Shown piece after piece: positions 1-9,058 of a stretch of 64,000 nt of DNA; positions within the stretch are counted from its first letter, which is position 1; the number at the start of each line of letters is the position of its first letter. The notes under the pieces were generated by a model. That model ran no database searches, was not told the origin of the DNA, and saw nothing but the letters and a program-made list of their open reading frames with translations. Location of the stretch: contig SFDE01000006.1 in assembly GCA_004558805.1 (NCBI GenBank), positions 114,515 through 178,514 of the forward strand. Direction: 5' to 3'. Source of the DNA: Faecalibacterium prausnitzii (GTDB taxonomy: Bacteria; Bacillota; Clostridia; Oscillospirales; Ruminococcaceae). The translations under genes were made by a program, and so were the position numbers.

Positions 1-1365
1 TCCTTTGTCATGCTGCTTGCCATCTGGATCGGCGGCGTGTCCGGTACCTTTATCTCGGCGGTGCTCATCGGCATCCCCGGTTCTTCCTCTGCCATTGCTA
101 CCTGCTTTGACGGCTATCCCATGACCCAAAAGGGACAGGCAGGCAAGGCACTGGGCATCGGTATGACTGCGTCCTTCATCGGCACCGTGTGCTCTGTGGC
201 GATCGCCACCGTGCTGTCCCCGGTGATCGCAGAGGCGGCTCTGCATCTGGGTCCCTGGGAATACTTCTCTCTGTGCTTCTGCGCCATTACCCTTATCGCC
301 TCCCTGTCCAAGGGCAACATCTTCAAGGGCATCATGTCCGCCGGCATCGGTCTGCTCATGGGCTGCATCGGCATGGACCCCATCAACGGTGCTACCCGCT
401 TCACCTTTGGCAATGTGTACCTCACCTCCGGCATCAGCACCGTTGCACAGATGCTGGGTATGTTCGCCATGTGTCAGATCATCCGTGACAACGCCAAGGG
501 CGAGGCAAAGATGCCCGACGTGGACGTCAAGAACATGAAGGGTCTGGGCATCGGCTTCAAGGACATCATCGAGAACATCAAGACCATCCTCTTTGCATTT
601 GCTTCCGGTCTGTGGATCGGCTTTTTGCCCGGCATGGGGTCCGGCATCTCCAACATGGTCGCCTACGGCTACGCCAAGGGCATCAGCAAGGATCCCGAAA
701 GCTTTGGCAAGGGCAACCCTGCCGGTGTGTGGGCGTCCGAGACCGCAAACAACGCTTCTCTGGGCGGCGCTCTGATCCCCATGATGGCTCTGGGCATCCC
801 CGGTGACGGCATCACCGCCATGCTGATCGCAGGTCTGACCATCCACGGTCTGCAGGCAGGTCCTCTGTTCATGACCGAGCAGCCGGACCTTGCCATGCTG
901 ATCTTTGCCTGCGTCATGGTGTCTGCCATCGTCACCTACCTGATCCAGATCGTCACCAAGCGCTGGTTCCCCTACATCCTCAAGATCCCCTATCACTACC
1001 TGTATACCGTTATTCTGGTCATCAGCTTCATCGGCGGCTACGGCATCTCCAACACCATGTTCAACATCTACGTCATGCTGGCACTGTGCCTGCTGTCCCT
1101 GTTCATGAGCGTTGCCGGTCTTCCCACCAGCCCGCTGGTGCTGGCGTTCATTCTGTCCAGCAAGCTGGAGCGGTATTTCCGTCAGGGCATCAGCTACGCC
1201 CACGGCAGCTATGCCCCCTTCTTTACCCGTCCCATCTCTCTGATCCTGCTGACCGTCTCGGTACTCTGCGTGTTCTGGCCCTACATCTCCGATCACCTGA
1301 AGGCAAAGAAGGCGGCAAAGAACCCCGCCCCCGCTGCCGCAAATGTGGACGTGAACGATGACTGA
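1..1365 (+). CDS. TctA-family tripartite tricarboxylate transporter permease (5' partial)
   Basis: Large membrane subunit of a tripartite tricarboxylate-type (TTT) transporter, which imports organic acids with a periplasmic/lipoprotein binding protein (TctC) and a small subunit (TctB). The frame is already open at base 1 (Ser-Phe-Val before the first Met at 10), so the N-terminus and probably the other two subunits lie outside the window. About 454 residues are visible; the family is usually near 500. Hydrophobic segments run throughout, with the family's glycine/proline-rich loops (GIPGSSSA near the start, FLPGMGSG near residue 210, ALGIPGDG near 265) and a charged Lys/Ala/Pro tail. Its stop overlaps the next start by 8 bp, so it belongs to the downstream operon. 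Substrate is inferred from context: a galactarate/uronate-type acid or short oligogalacturonide. Confidence 0.9.
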   Translation, partial: SFVMLLAIWIGGVSGTFISAVLIGIPGSSSAIATCFDGYPMTQKGQAGKALGIGMTASFIGTVCSVAIATVLSPVIAEAALHLGPWEYFSLCFCAITLIASLSKGNIFKGIMSAGIGLLMGCIGMDPINGATRFTFGNVYLTSGISTVAQMLGMFAMCQIIRDNAKGEAKMPDVDVKNMKGLGIGFKDIIENIKTILFAFASGLWIGFLPGMGSGISNMVAYGYAKGISKDPESFGKGNPAGVWASETANNASLGGALIPMMALGIPGDGITAMLIAGLTIHGLQAGPLFMTEQPDLAMLIFACVMVSAIVTYLIQIVTKRWFPYILKIPYHYLYTVILVISFIGGYGISNTMFNIYVMLALCLLSLFMSVAGLPTSPLVLAFILSSKLERYFRQGISYAHGSYAPFFTRPISLILLTVSVLCVFWPYISDHLKAKKAAKNPAPAAANVDVNDD

Positions 1366-2464
1366 TCCGGTACAGCTGCCTGCCCCGGAGCGGGTCTACG
1401 GTTCTCTTGCCTCCCTGCTGCGCAAGTACGACCGCTACGCCCGGCAGGACGCTTTCCGGGGCGGCACCCCGGAGCAGTTCCGGCAGTGGAGGGAAAATAC
1501 ACGCAGCCTCTTGCATTCCCTGTTGGGAACGTGTAAAATGGAACGTGGTATACAAGATGCACACCGGATGGAGACCGTCCTCACCGAGGAGGGCATCCGC
1601 CGGGAGCACTGGCGGATCCTGGTGGAGCCGGAGGTCTGGATGACCCTGTTCCTTCTGGTGCCTGCCGGTGCCGGAAAGGACACCCCGGTGATCCTCTGTC
1701 CTCCGGGACACAACGGCGCCGGAAAGTACTCGGTCGCCGGGGTGCGGGACTACCCGCCCATTACCGAAAAGATCGATCATTACCATTACGATTACGGTCT
1801 GCAGCTGGCAAAACTGGGCTGCGTGACGGTATGCCCGGACTGCCGGGGCTTTGGAGAGCGGCGGGAAGACCCGGAGGACGCCCGGCGGCTGCCGGAAGGA
1901 CTGAAGGGTGACTGCTACCGGCTGGCACACATGGGAGAGCCTCTGGGCATCCCGGTGCTGGGGATGCTGACCTGGGACCTGGCAAGACTCATCGACTGGC
2001 TGGAAGAGGACCGGCGCTTCAACACAGACCGTCTGGGAGCCGTGGGATTTTCCGGCGGCGGGATGCAGACGCTGTGGCTGGCGGCGCTGGACGACCGGGT
2101 AAAGTTTGCCGCCATCAGCGGCTACATGTACGGCTACCGGGACGCCCTGCTGACCCTGAACAACAACTGTTCCTGCAACTATGTGCCCCACCTGTGGGAG
2201 CATCTGGACATGGGCGATATCGCCAGCCTTATTGCCCCCCGCCCGTTGTGGGTGCAGTCCTGCCGGGAGGACCGGCTCAACGGTCCCCGGGGGGTGGTGA
2301 ACGCTCAGGAGCAGGTGGCGATCGCCGCCGAGGCGTACCGGCTGTTGGGTGCACCGGAAAACCTCCGGCACCAGATCTGCCCCGGCACCCACCAGTGGCA
2401 CGAAGAGGACCTTGCAGAATATCTGACATTTCTTTTGGAGCATTCCATCAATAGCAAAGAGTAA
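1358..2464 (+). CDS. Alpha/beta-hydrolase (acetyl-xylan-esterase-like, Abhydrolase_7 type)
   Basis: 368-residue cytosolic esterase-type hydrolase with no signal peptide. The nucleophile elbow GFSGGG places the serine at residue 232. A likely acid lies near Asp305 (CREDR) and the catalytic histidine is His345 or His348 (GTHQWH). An oxyanion-type PPGHNG motif is near residue 115. It resembles the large-lid carbohydrate-esterase-related family often found in polysaccharide loci. The ATG overlaps the permease stop by 8 bp, suggesting translational coupling. Placed before GH28 and GH105 genes, it probably removes acetyl or methyl esters from imported pectic fragments (inference). The precise ester is not determinable from sequence. 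Confidence 0.85.
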   Translation: MTDPVQLPAPERVYGSLASLLRKYDRYARQDAFRGGTPEQFRQWRENTRSLLHSLLGTCKMERGIQDAHRMETVLTEEGIRREHWRILVEPEVWMTLFLLVPAGAGKDTPVILCPPGHNGAGKYSVAGVRDYPPITEKIDHYHYDYGLQLAKLGCVTVCPDCRGFGERREDPEDARRLPEGLKGDCYRLAHMGEPLGIPVLGMLTWDLARLIDWLEEDRRFNTDRLGAVGFSGGGMQTLWLAALDDRVKFAAISGYMYGYRDALLTLNNNCSCNYVPHLWEHLDMGDIASLIAPRPLWVQSCREDRLNGPRGVVNAQEQVAIAAEAYRLLGAPENLRHQICPGTHQWHEEDLAEYLTFLLEHSINSKE

Positions 2465-2477
2465 GGGAGTTTTCCCC

Positions 2478-4517
2478 ATGAACAAAAACGAGCTGCGCAA
2501 TACCATCCTGTCCCAGATCCAGCTGCCCTGCATCGGCAAAAACCGGATGCAGGTGGAGCCGGTGCCGGGACAGATGCAGACCCGACAGCTGCAGCAGGCG
2601 ATCGACGATCTCAGCCGACAGGGAGGCGGAACGCTGGTCCTGCAGCCGGGCGTCTACCGCACCGGTGCGCTGCACCTGAAAGACGGTGTGGAGCTGCACC
2701 TTGCATCGGAGGACACTCTGGTGCAGTTTGTGCCCGATGACCCGGCGGAGAACTACCCGCTGGTGTTCTCCCACTGGGAGGCGAGTCCCTGCTACAACTT
2801 CAGCGCCCTGCTGTATGCCTGTGATGCACAGGATATTGCCGTTACCGGCAAGGGAGTGCTGGACGGCGGCGCCGATGCGGACCACTGGTGGAACTGGCAT
2901 CATCAGGTGGAGACCTCCTGGTCGGAGAACAAGCCGGACCTGCAGCTTGCCGACCGCAGCGCCCTGCGCAAGATGAATCTGGGCGGGGTGCCGGTGGATC
3001 AGCGCATCTTTGGCAAAGGGCACTACCTGCGCCCCAACTTCTTCCAGCCCATCCGCTGTCAGCGGGTGCTGCTGCAGGGGGTCACCCTCCGCAACAGCCC
3101 CATGTGGCAGCTGAACCCGGTGCTGTGCAGCAGTGTGGTGGTGGACGGGGTGACCCTTTCCAGCCACGGCGCCAACAACGACGGCTGCGACCCGGAAAGC
3201 TGCAACGGCGTGTGGATCAAAAACTGCCGCTTTGACACCGGCGATGATTGCATCAGCCTGAAGTCCGGGCGGGACCGGGACGGCAGAGAGGCAAACGTGC
3301 CCTGCCGGAATATTCTGATCGAAAACAACGACTTTGCAGACGGTCACGGTGGGGTGGCGCTGGGCAGCGAGATGAGCGGCGGCATCTACAATGTGCTTGC
3401 CAGCGGCAACCGGTTCTCCAGCCCCAACCTGACCTATGCACTGCGGCTCAAGACCAACGCCCGGCGGGGCGGCGCTGTGGAGCGGGTCATGCTCTGCGAC
3501 AGCGTGATGGACCACGTCCACGGGGCGGCGGTCCACGGCACCATGCTCTACGAGGACGGACGCAACGGCGACAGCCTGCCGGTGTTCCGGGACATCACCA
3601 TGGAGAACATCACCGCCCACGGCGGGGATTACGGCATCTTTCTGGAAGCATTCCCGGAGGTGCCCATTACCGGACTGGTGCTGCGGAACATCACCATTGA
3701 CGGGGTGCGCCAGTGCCTGCGCAGCATGAACTGGAAGGATGCGGTGGTGGAAAACGTTACCATCAACGGCAAACGGTTCCCCCGTCCCGGCTATGTCCGG
3801 ATCCTGGGGGTGCCCTGCACCGGAGGCACGGTCACTGCCAGTGCCGAGAGCTGCGGCGCACAGGAGCCGCTGACCTTCTGCTGGGAGGCGTCTGAGGACA
3901 ACAAAAACTGGACCCGGTGCGGCGAGGGAGAGACCCTTGCGGTGCCTGCCGGGGCGGCATACCTCCGGGTCAGCGCCGCAGACCCCGCCGGAGACCGGGA
4001 GAGCAGCCGCAGCTACCGGGTACTGCCGGCACCGGCGCAGGGAGCCGCCCCCCGGCTGTACTGCCGTGGGATGCTGGACGCCCCGGAGCTGGAGCGGGGG
4101 AGCGAGCCGGTGACCCGGCTGGAAGCAGCGCAGATGCTGCTGCCCCTTGCCGATGAGCAACTGCCTGCCCCGGAGCTGCCGGATACCCCCGAAGAAGCAG
4201 CACGCCGGGCAGCGGCAAACCGGTTTTTCCCGCTGGAAAAGGGCTGCTTTGCCCCCCGGCGCACCATCTCCCGACAGGAGATGGCAACGGTGGCGATGCA
4301 GGCGTGCGGGGTGAACTATCGCAACGCATCCAGTACCATGCCGGTGTGCGCCGACGTGGACCGGGTGGCAAACAACTACGGGACCAATGCAGCCCGGGCG
4401 CTGTATTTTGGATTCATGCAGCTGGAGGCGGACGGACGCTTTGACCCGGAGCGTCCGGTGAGCCGGAAAGAGGCTGTGGAGATCCTGGACCGTGTGGCAG
4501 ATTTTGCCGGACTGTAA
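2478..4517 (+). CDS. GH28 polygalacturonase with Ig-like and SLH-like C-terminal regions
   Basis: 679-residue glycoside hydrolase family 28 protein that cleaves alpha-1,4-galacturonide bonds of pectin. All four family motifs are visible in the right-handed beta-helix: NND at 233-235, GDD at 255-257, GHG at 289-291 and RLK at 323-325. Residues about 30-430 are catalytic. About 440-515 look like a beta-sandwich (Ig-like) segment. About 530-679 contain three SLH-like helices (VTRLEAAQML, ISRQEMATVA, VSRKEAVEIL). There is no signal peptide: the N-terminus is charged and polar. An SLH-like tail on a protein predicted to stay in the cytosol is odd. The start has an AAGGGAG site 8 bp upstream. It is probably exo-acting on short imported oligomers, trimmed together with the GH105 enzyme immediately downstream. 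Confidence 0.92.
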   Translation: MNKNELRNTILSQIQLPCIGKNRMQVEPVPGQMQTRQLQQAIDDLSRQGGGTLVLQPGVYRTGALHLKDGVELHLASEDTLVQFVPDDPAENYPLVFSHWEASPCYNFSALLYACDAQDIAVTGKGVLDGGADADHWWNWHHQVETSWSENKPDLQLADRSALRKMNLGGVPVDQRIFGKGHYLRPNFFQPIRCQRVLLQGVTLRNSPMWQLNPVLCSSVVVDGVTLSSHGANNDGCDPESCNGVWIKNCRFDTGDDCISLKSGRDRDGREANVPCRNILIENNDFADGHGGVALGSEMSGGIYNVLASGNRFSSPNLTYALRLKTNARRGGAVERVMLCDSVMDHVHGAAVHGTMLYEDGRNGDSLPVFRDITMENITAHGGDYGIFLEAFPEVPITGLVLRNITIDGVRQCLRSMNWKDAVVENVTINGKRFPRPGYVRILGVPCTGGTVTASAESCGAQEPLTFCWEASEDNKNWTRCGEGETLAVPAGAAYLRVSAADPAGDRESSRSYRVLPAPAQGAAPRLYCRGMLDAPELERGSEPVTRLEAAQMLLPLADEQLPAPELPDTPEEAARRAAANRFFPLEKGCFAPRRTISRQEMATVAMQACGVNYRNASSTMPVCADVDRVANNYGTNAARALYFGFMQLEADGRFDPERPVSRKEAVEILDRVADFAGL

Positions 4518-4532
4518 AAGGAGACAAAACGC

Positions 4533-5627
4533 ATGTGGCTGGAGTATTTTGAACAGTATCTGGACCGGGTCTTTCCCCGGTTCCTCAACGAAAAGCCCTG
4601 GAATTATAAAGACGACCTTTGCATGGTGGGTGCGGAGGACCTGTACTGCGCCACCGGCAGCGAAAGCTGGCGGGAGCCGGTGCGCCGGAACGCCTCCTTC
4701 CTGATGGACGACACCGGCAGGGTGGCAAACTGGGTGCCCGGCGAACACAACATCGACAAGGTGAGCTTTGGCAAGTCCATGAGGATCCTGCGGGATGTTA
4801 CCGGGGAGGCACGGTGGGCAGAGGGCGTGGAGCGCGCCTACCGCATTCTGGCGGACTACCCCCGCACCGTCACCGGAAACTTCTGGCACAAGGATATCTA
4901 TCCGGATCAGGTCTGGCTGGACGGCTTGTACATGGGGATGCCCTTCTACGCCGCCTGCCTGGCGGAAAACGGCGAGGACCGCTGGGACGACATTCTGGAC
5001 CAGTTTGCCTCCGCCCACAAACTGCTGTGGGATGAACAGCTGGGGCTGTACCGTCACGCCAACGACTGCTCCCGGAAGATGGAGTGGGCGGACCCGGTCA
5101 CCGGGCAGAGCCCGGTGGTGTGGCTCCGTGCCGAGGGCTGGTTCCTCATGGCACTGGCGGACACCTACGAGATCGCAAAGGACCGCACCCCCCGTGCCGG
5201 GGAGCTGTGCCCCCTGCTCAAAAACGCACTGGACCGTTTGCTGCCCTATCAGGTGGCAGACACCGGCATGTTCCTGCAGGTGGTGGACCGGGCGGACCTG
5301 ACCGGCAACTACTCCGAAACCTCCGGAAGCGCCATGGTCGCCTACGCCCTGATGAAGGGTGCACGGCTGGGGATGCTGCCGCCGGAATACGGGGAAAAGG
5401 GCAGCCGGGTGCTGGACGGCATCCGGGACACCTACCTGAAGAAGGGGGAGCAGGGCTGGGAGCTTCACGGCATCTGCGCCAGCGCAGGTCTGGGACCGGG
5501 ACCAGACAACCGCACCGACCGCACCGGCACCCCGGAGTATTACCTGAGTGAAAAGCAGATGGTGGACAACCAGCACGGTGCCGCCGCCTGCATGATGGCG
5601 GTCAGCGAGCAGCTGCGCCGTGCATAA
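4533..5627 (+). CDS. GH105 unsaturated rhamnogalacturonyl/galacturonyl hydrolase
   Basis: 364-residue alpha6/alpha6-barrel glycoside hydrolase of family 105 (YteR/YesR type), which removes the 4,5-unsaturated uronic acid left at the non-reducing end by pectate or rhamnogalacturonan lyases. The signature QVWLDGLYMG carries the general acid/base Asp130. Aromatic and His residues of the family's pocket (NFWHKD, LRAEGWF) are present. The length matches the family. No signal peptide is seen, so it acts in the cytosol on imported oligomers. An AAGGAG site precedes the ATG and the gap from GH28 is 15 bp. With GH28 and the esterase it forms an intracellular pectin-oligomer trimming unit. Confidence 0.93.
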   Translation: MWLEYFEQYLDRVFPRFLNEKPWNYKDDLCMVGAEDLYCATGSESWREPVRRNASFLMDDTGRVANWVPGEHNIDKVSFGKSMRILRDVTGEARWAEGVERAYRILADYPRTVTGNFWHKDIYPDQVWLDGLYMGMPFYAACLAENGEDRWDDILDQFASAHKLLWDEQLGLYRHANDCSRKMEWADPVTGQSPVVWLRAEGWFLMALADTYEIAKDRTPRAGELCPLLKNALDRLLPYQVADTGMFLQVVDRADLTGNYSETSGSAMVAYALMKGARLGMLPPEYGEKGSRVLDGIRDTYLKKGEQGWELHGICASAGLGPGPDNRTDRTGTPEYYLSEKQMVDNQHGAAACMMAVSEQLRRA

Positions 5628-5645
5628 GAGTATGAGGTGATTATT

Positions 5646-7166
5646 ATGGCAGAACGTTTGACCATCCAGATCAAAGACAACGACAACGTGGTGGTTGCCG
5701 TCCACGACCTGCCCGCAGGTACAAAGACCGAGAGCGGCGTGGTTACCCGGGATCCCATCCCCCAGGCACACAAGATCGCACTGGTGGATATCCCCGCCGG
5801 CGGCGAGATCATCCGTTACGGCGTGGTGCTGGGCTATGCAAAGAACGATATCCCTGCCGGCAGCTGGATCAACGAGCATATGCTGGACCTGCCGGAAAGC
5901 CCGGCACTGACCGACATGCCCTGGGGCACCGACATCAAGACCCCGGACCAGCTGCCCACCCCGCCCCGGACTACCTGGATGGGCTACCGCAACAAGGTAG
6001 GTCCTGCCGGTACCCGCAACCTGCTGGGCATCGTCACCACCGTGCAGTGTGTGGCGGGCGTGGTAAAGGTGGCAGTGGAGCGCATCAAAAAGGAGCTGCT
6101 GCCCAAGTACCCCAATGTGGACGGCGTGGTCGCCATCACCCATCCCTACGGCTGCGGCGTGGCGATCAATGCGCCTCTGGCATACATCCCCATCCGTGCC
6201 ATCACCAATGTGATCCGCCATCCCAACTTTGGCGGAGAAATTATGGTGGTGGGTCTGGGCTGCGAAAAGCTCACCTACGACCGGGTGCTGCCCCCTGAGG
6301 ACATCAACCCGGACAACTGCCTGACCCTGCAGGACTGGAAGGGTCACGACGCCATGATGCAGGCGATCCTGGACATGGCAGAAAAGAAACTCCAGAAGCT
6401 GAACCTGCGCCACCGGGAGGAGCTGCCCCTCAGTGAGCTGCTCATCGGTATGCAGTGCGGCGGCAGCGACGCCTTTTCCGGCATCACCGCCAACCCCAGC
6501 GCAGGCTATGCAGCAGATATGCTGGTAAAGGGCGGTGCCACTGTAATGTTCAGCGAGGTCACCGAGGTCCGGGACGGTGTGCCCCTGCTTGCCGCCCGCT
6601 GCGTCAGCGCCCAGGTCCGGGACAAGCTTGCCGCCGAGATGAAGTGGTACGATGACTACCTTGCCGAGGGCGGTGTGGACCGGGATGCCAACCCCACCCC
6701 GGGCAACAAGAAGGGCGGTCTGGCAAACATCGTGGAAAAGGCAATGGGCTCCATTGCCAAGAGCGGCACCAGCCCCATCGTGGAGGTGCTGAGCCCGGCG
6801 GAGAAGCCCACTAAAAAGGGTCTGATCTTTGCCGCTACCCCTGCCTCCGACATCGTGTGCGGACCTTCTCAGGTGGCTTCCGGCATCGGTCTGCAGGTGT
6901 TCATGACCGGTCGGGGCACCCCCTACGGTCTGGATGTGGCACCGGTCATCAAGGTGTGCAGCCGCAACGAGATGAAGGAGCAGTGGTTTGACCTCATCGA
7001 CATCTCTGCCGGTCACGTTGCTACCGGCGAAGCCACCATTGCCGATGTAGGTACCGAGATCTTTAACCTGATCCTGGACGTGGCAAGCGGCACCAAGGAA
7101 CCCTACAGCGATCAGTACGGCTTCCACAACGATATGTGCATCTTCAACCCTGCCCCCATTACCTGA
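5646..7166 (+). CDS. garD: Galactarate dehydratase (GarD/UxaA family)
   Basis: 506-residue dehydratase converting D-galactarate to 5-dehydro-4-deoxy-D-glucarate. It has an N-terminal SAF-like domain (residues about 1-95) and a C-terminal UxaA/GarD core with the GTRNLLGI and TTVQCVAGV motifs that point to the galactarate branch rather than altronate. HPYGCG, MQCGGSDAFSG and the late GPSQVASG are also typical. Members use iron. The ATG at 5646 is preferred over an in-frame GTG at 5637, because that GTG lies within the AGGTG ribosome-binding site. It begins the metabolic half of the operon (GarD, GarR, a DapA-family protein, glycerate kinase). Altronate or another aldarate as substrate cannot be excluded from sequence alone. 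Confidence 0.88.
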   Translation: MAERLTIQIKDNDNVVVAVHDLPAGTKTESGVVTRDPIPQAHKIALVDIPAGGEIIRYGVVLGYAKNDIPAGSWINEHMLDLPESPALTDMPWGTDIKTPDQLPTPPRTTWMGYRNKVGPAGTRNLLGIVTTVQCVAGVVKVAVERIKKELLPKYPNVDGVVAITHPYGCGVAINAPLAYIPIRAITNVIRHPNFGGEIMVVGLGCEKLTYDRVLPPEDINPDNCLTLQDWKGHDAMMQAILDMAEKKLQKLNLRHREELPLSELLIGMQCGGSDAFSGITANPSAGYAADMLVKGGATVMFSEVTEVRDGVPLLAARCVSAQVRDKLAAEMKWYDDYLAEGGVDRDANPTPGNKKGGLANIVEKAMGSIAKSGTSPIVEVLSPAEKPTKKGLIFAATPASDIVCGPSQVASGIGLQVFMTGRGTPYGLDVAPVIKVCSRNEMKEQWFDLIDISAGHVATGEATIADVGTEIFNLILDVASGTKEPYSDQYGFHNDMCIFNPAPIT

Positions 7167-7230
7167 GGCGCAGCGCAAGATAAAGTACGAATACGGGAAT
7201 CATTCAAACAAACTTATGGAGGGAACGATT

Positions 7231-8115
7231 ATGAAAATCGGTTTTATTGGTCTGGGTATCATGGGCAAGCCCATGGCAAAAAATCTGCTGAAGGCAGGCT
7301 ACACCGACCTGCTGGTGAACAACCGCAGCCAGGCTCCGGTGCAGGAGCTGGAAGCCGCCGGTGCAAAGGGCGCCACCCAGCAGGAGATCGGCGAGCAGTG
7401 TGATGTGGTCATCACCATGCTGCCCAACTCTCCGCAGGTCAAGGAAGTGATGCTGGGGGCAAACGGTGTGGCTTCCCGCATGAAGCCCGGCGCAGTGTTC
7501 ATCGACTGCTCTTCCATCAACCCGGTTGCTTCCAAGGAGATCTATGCCGAGCTGCAGAAGAAGGGCGTGGAGATGCTGGATGCTCCCGTCTCCGGCGGTG
7601 AGCCCAAGGCGATCGACGGCACCCTGAGCTTTATGGTAGGCGGCAAGCAGGAGATCTTTGACACCTACAAGCCGGTGCTGGATGCCATGGGTGCTTCCAC
7701 CGTCCGCTGCGGCGAGGTGGGTGCAGGCAACACCACCAAGCTGGCAAACCAGATCATCGTGGCATGCAACATTCAGGCTCTTGCCGAGGCTCTGACTCTG
7801 GCACAGAAGGCTGGCGTGGATCCCGAGCTGGTGTTCCAGGCGATCAAGGGCGGTCTTGCCGGTTCTACGGTCATGAACGCCAAGGCTCCCATGATGATCG
7901 CAGGCAACGACAAGCCCGGCTTCAAGATCGACCTGCACATCAAGGACCTGAACAACGTTCTGGACTGCGCACACGCTGTGGGCGCTCCCGTGCCCATGAC
8001 TGCCGAGGTGCAGGAGATCATGCAGTGGCTCCACAACCACGAGGGCGGTCAGAAGGACCACAGTGCCATTGCCCAGTACTACGAGTACCTGACCGGCATC
8101 CAGATCGGTCGCTGA
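7231..8115 (+). CDS. garR: Tartronate semialdehyde (2-hydroxy-3-oxopropionate) reductase
   Basis: 294-residue NAD(P)H-dependent beta-hydroxyacid dehydrogenase that reduces tartronate semialdehyde to D-glycerate. The Rossmann start is MKIGFIGLGIMG, the substrate-loop signature is APVSGGEPKA, and the conserved catalytic lysine lies in GNTTKLANQ near residue 170. Length equals the family norm. The ATG at 7216 contains the ribosome-binding site (GGAGGG at 7218-7223), so the ATG at 7231 is taken as the start. In the galactarate pathway it acts on the aldehyde released by aldol cleavage of ketodeoxyglucarate. That implies the neighbouring DapA-family protein is an aldolase. Related 3-hydroxyisobutyrate dehydrogenases are the main alternative. 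Confidence 0.92.
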   Translation: MKIGFIGLGIMGKPMAKNLLKAGYTDLLVNNRSQAPVQELEAAGAKGATQQEIGEQCDVVITMLPNSPQVKEVMLGANGVASRMKPGAVFIDCSSINPVASKEIYAELQKKGVEMLDAPVSGGEPKAIDGTLSFMVGGKQEIFDTYKPVLDAMGASTVRCGEVGAGNTTKLANQIIVACNIQALAEALTLAQKAGVDPELVFQAIKGGLAGSTVMNAKAPMMIAGNDKPGFKIDLHIKDLNNVLDCAHAVGAPVPMTAEVQEIMQWLHNHEGGQKDHSAIAQYYEYLTGIQIGR

Positions 8116-8131
8116 GGATAAAGGAGCACAG

Positions 8132-9034
8132 ATGATGAACACGGAATTTATGAAGGGCGTTGTGGTGCCCATCCTCACGGTCATTGACGACAACGAGAAG
8201 ATCGACGAAGCAGGCATGCGGGATCAGGTGGAGTACGTCATCAACGGCGGCGTCTCCGGCATCCTTGCCTTTGGCTCCAACGGCGAATTCTACATGGTGG
8301 AAGAGGACGAGATGGAGCGGGGTCTCAGGATCATGGTGGATCAGGCGGCAGGTCGTGTGCCGGTGTACTTTGGCATCGGTGCCATCAGCACCAAAAAGTG
8401 CTGCCGTCTGGCACAGATGGCGGTGGCAAACGGCGCTGCTGCAGTCAGCGTGCTGCAGCCCATGTTCCTGAAGCCCACCTACGCCGAGCTGTATCAGCAC
8501 TTTAAGACCATTGCAGAAAGTGTTCCCGAAACGCCGGTTTTGTTGTATAATAATCCCGGACGGGTGGGCTACACCCTCAGCGCACAGCTGGTGGAAGAGC
8601 TGGCACACACCGTGCCCAACATCGTGGGCATGAAGGATACCAGCGGTGACATCACCCAGACTTCCGAGTTCATCCGCCGCACCCGGGACGTGGAGTTCAA
8701 AGTCTTTGGCGGCAAGGATACCCTGCTGTACGCCAGCCTGTGTCACGGTGCCGTGGGCGGCGTGTGCACCGCAGCAAACTTTATGCCGGAGCTCATCACC
8801 GATGTGTACAATAAGTACGCCGCCGGTGATCTGGCAGGCAGTCTGGAGGCACAGTTCAAGCTGAACCCGGTGCGTCTGGCCATGGATGCTGCCAGCTTCC
8901 CCGTTGCCGCCAAGGATATGGCAAATCTCCGGGGACGCAAGGTAGGCGTACCCTACCTGCCCACCCTGCCCACCCCGGAAGGGGCGGCAAAGCAGGGCTT
9001 TGTAAAGACCATGACCCAAGCCGGTCTGCTGTAA
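8132..9034 (+). CDS. DapA/NanA-family lyase, predicted 5-keto-4-deoxyglucarate aldolase
   Basis: 300-residue class I (Schiff base) TIM-barrel protein of the dihydrodipicolinate synthase/N-acetylneuraminate lyase superfamily. Lys168 in VGMKDTSGD is the Schiff-base lysine, Tyr139 in LLYNNPG the proton relay, and FGSNGEF near residue 47 the carboxylate-binding loop. It is not needed for lysine synthesis here, since it lies inside an aldarate operon. Two reactions fit: 5-dehydro-4-deoxyglucarate dehydratase (to 2-oxoglutarate semialdehyde), or aldol cleavage to pyruvate and tartronate semialdehyde. The flanking GarR and glycerate kinase, with no semialdehyde dehydrogenase visible, favour aldolase. 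It would then replace the class II enzyme GarL (inference). ATGs at 8132 and 8135 both fit the AAGGAG site. Confidence 0.85.
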   Translation: MMNTEFMKGVVVPILTVIDDNEKIDEAGMRDQVEYVINGGVSGILAFGSNGEFYMVEEDEMERGLRIMVDQAAGRVPVYFGIGAISTKKCCRLAQMAVANGAAAVSVLQPMFLKPTYAELYQHFKTIAESVPETPVLLYNNPGRVGYTLSAQLVEELAHTVPNIVGMKDTSGDITQTSEFIRRTRDVEFKVFGGKDTLLYASLCHGAVGGVCTAANFMPELITDVYNKYAAGDLAGSLEAQFKLNPVRLAMDAASFPVAAKDMANLRGRKVGVPYLPTLPTPEGAAKQGFVKTMTQAGLL

Positions 9035-9058
9035 ACCCAGATAAAAGGAGGCTGCCCC

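Noticed and set aside
2448..7178. Very long open frame on the - strand opposite GH28-GH105-garD
   Set aside because: It is antisense to three genes with clear family motifs. Long opposite-strand frames are expected in GC-rich coding DNA, and the translation shows no family signature.
8546..8551. TATAAT within the DapA-family gene
   Set aside because: No supporting -35, and the downstream gene is part of a tightly spaced operon. It is taken as a coding coincidence.
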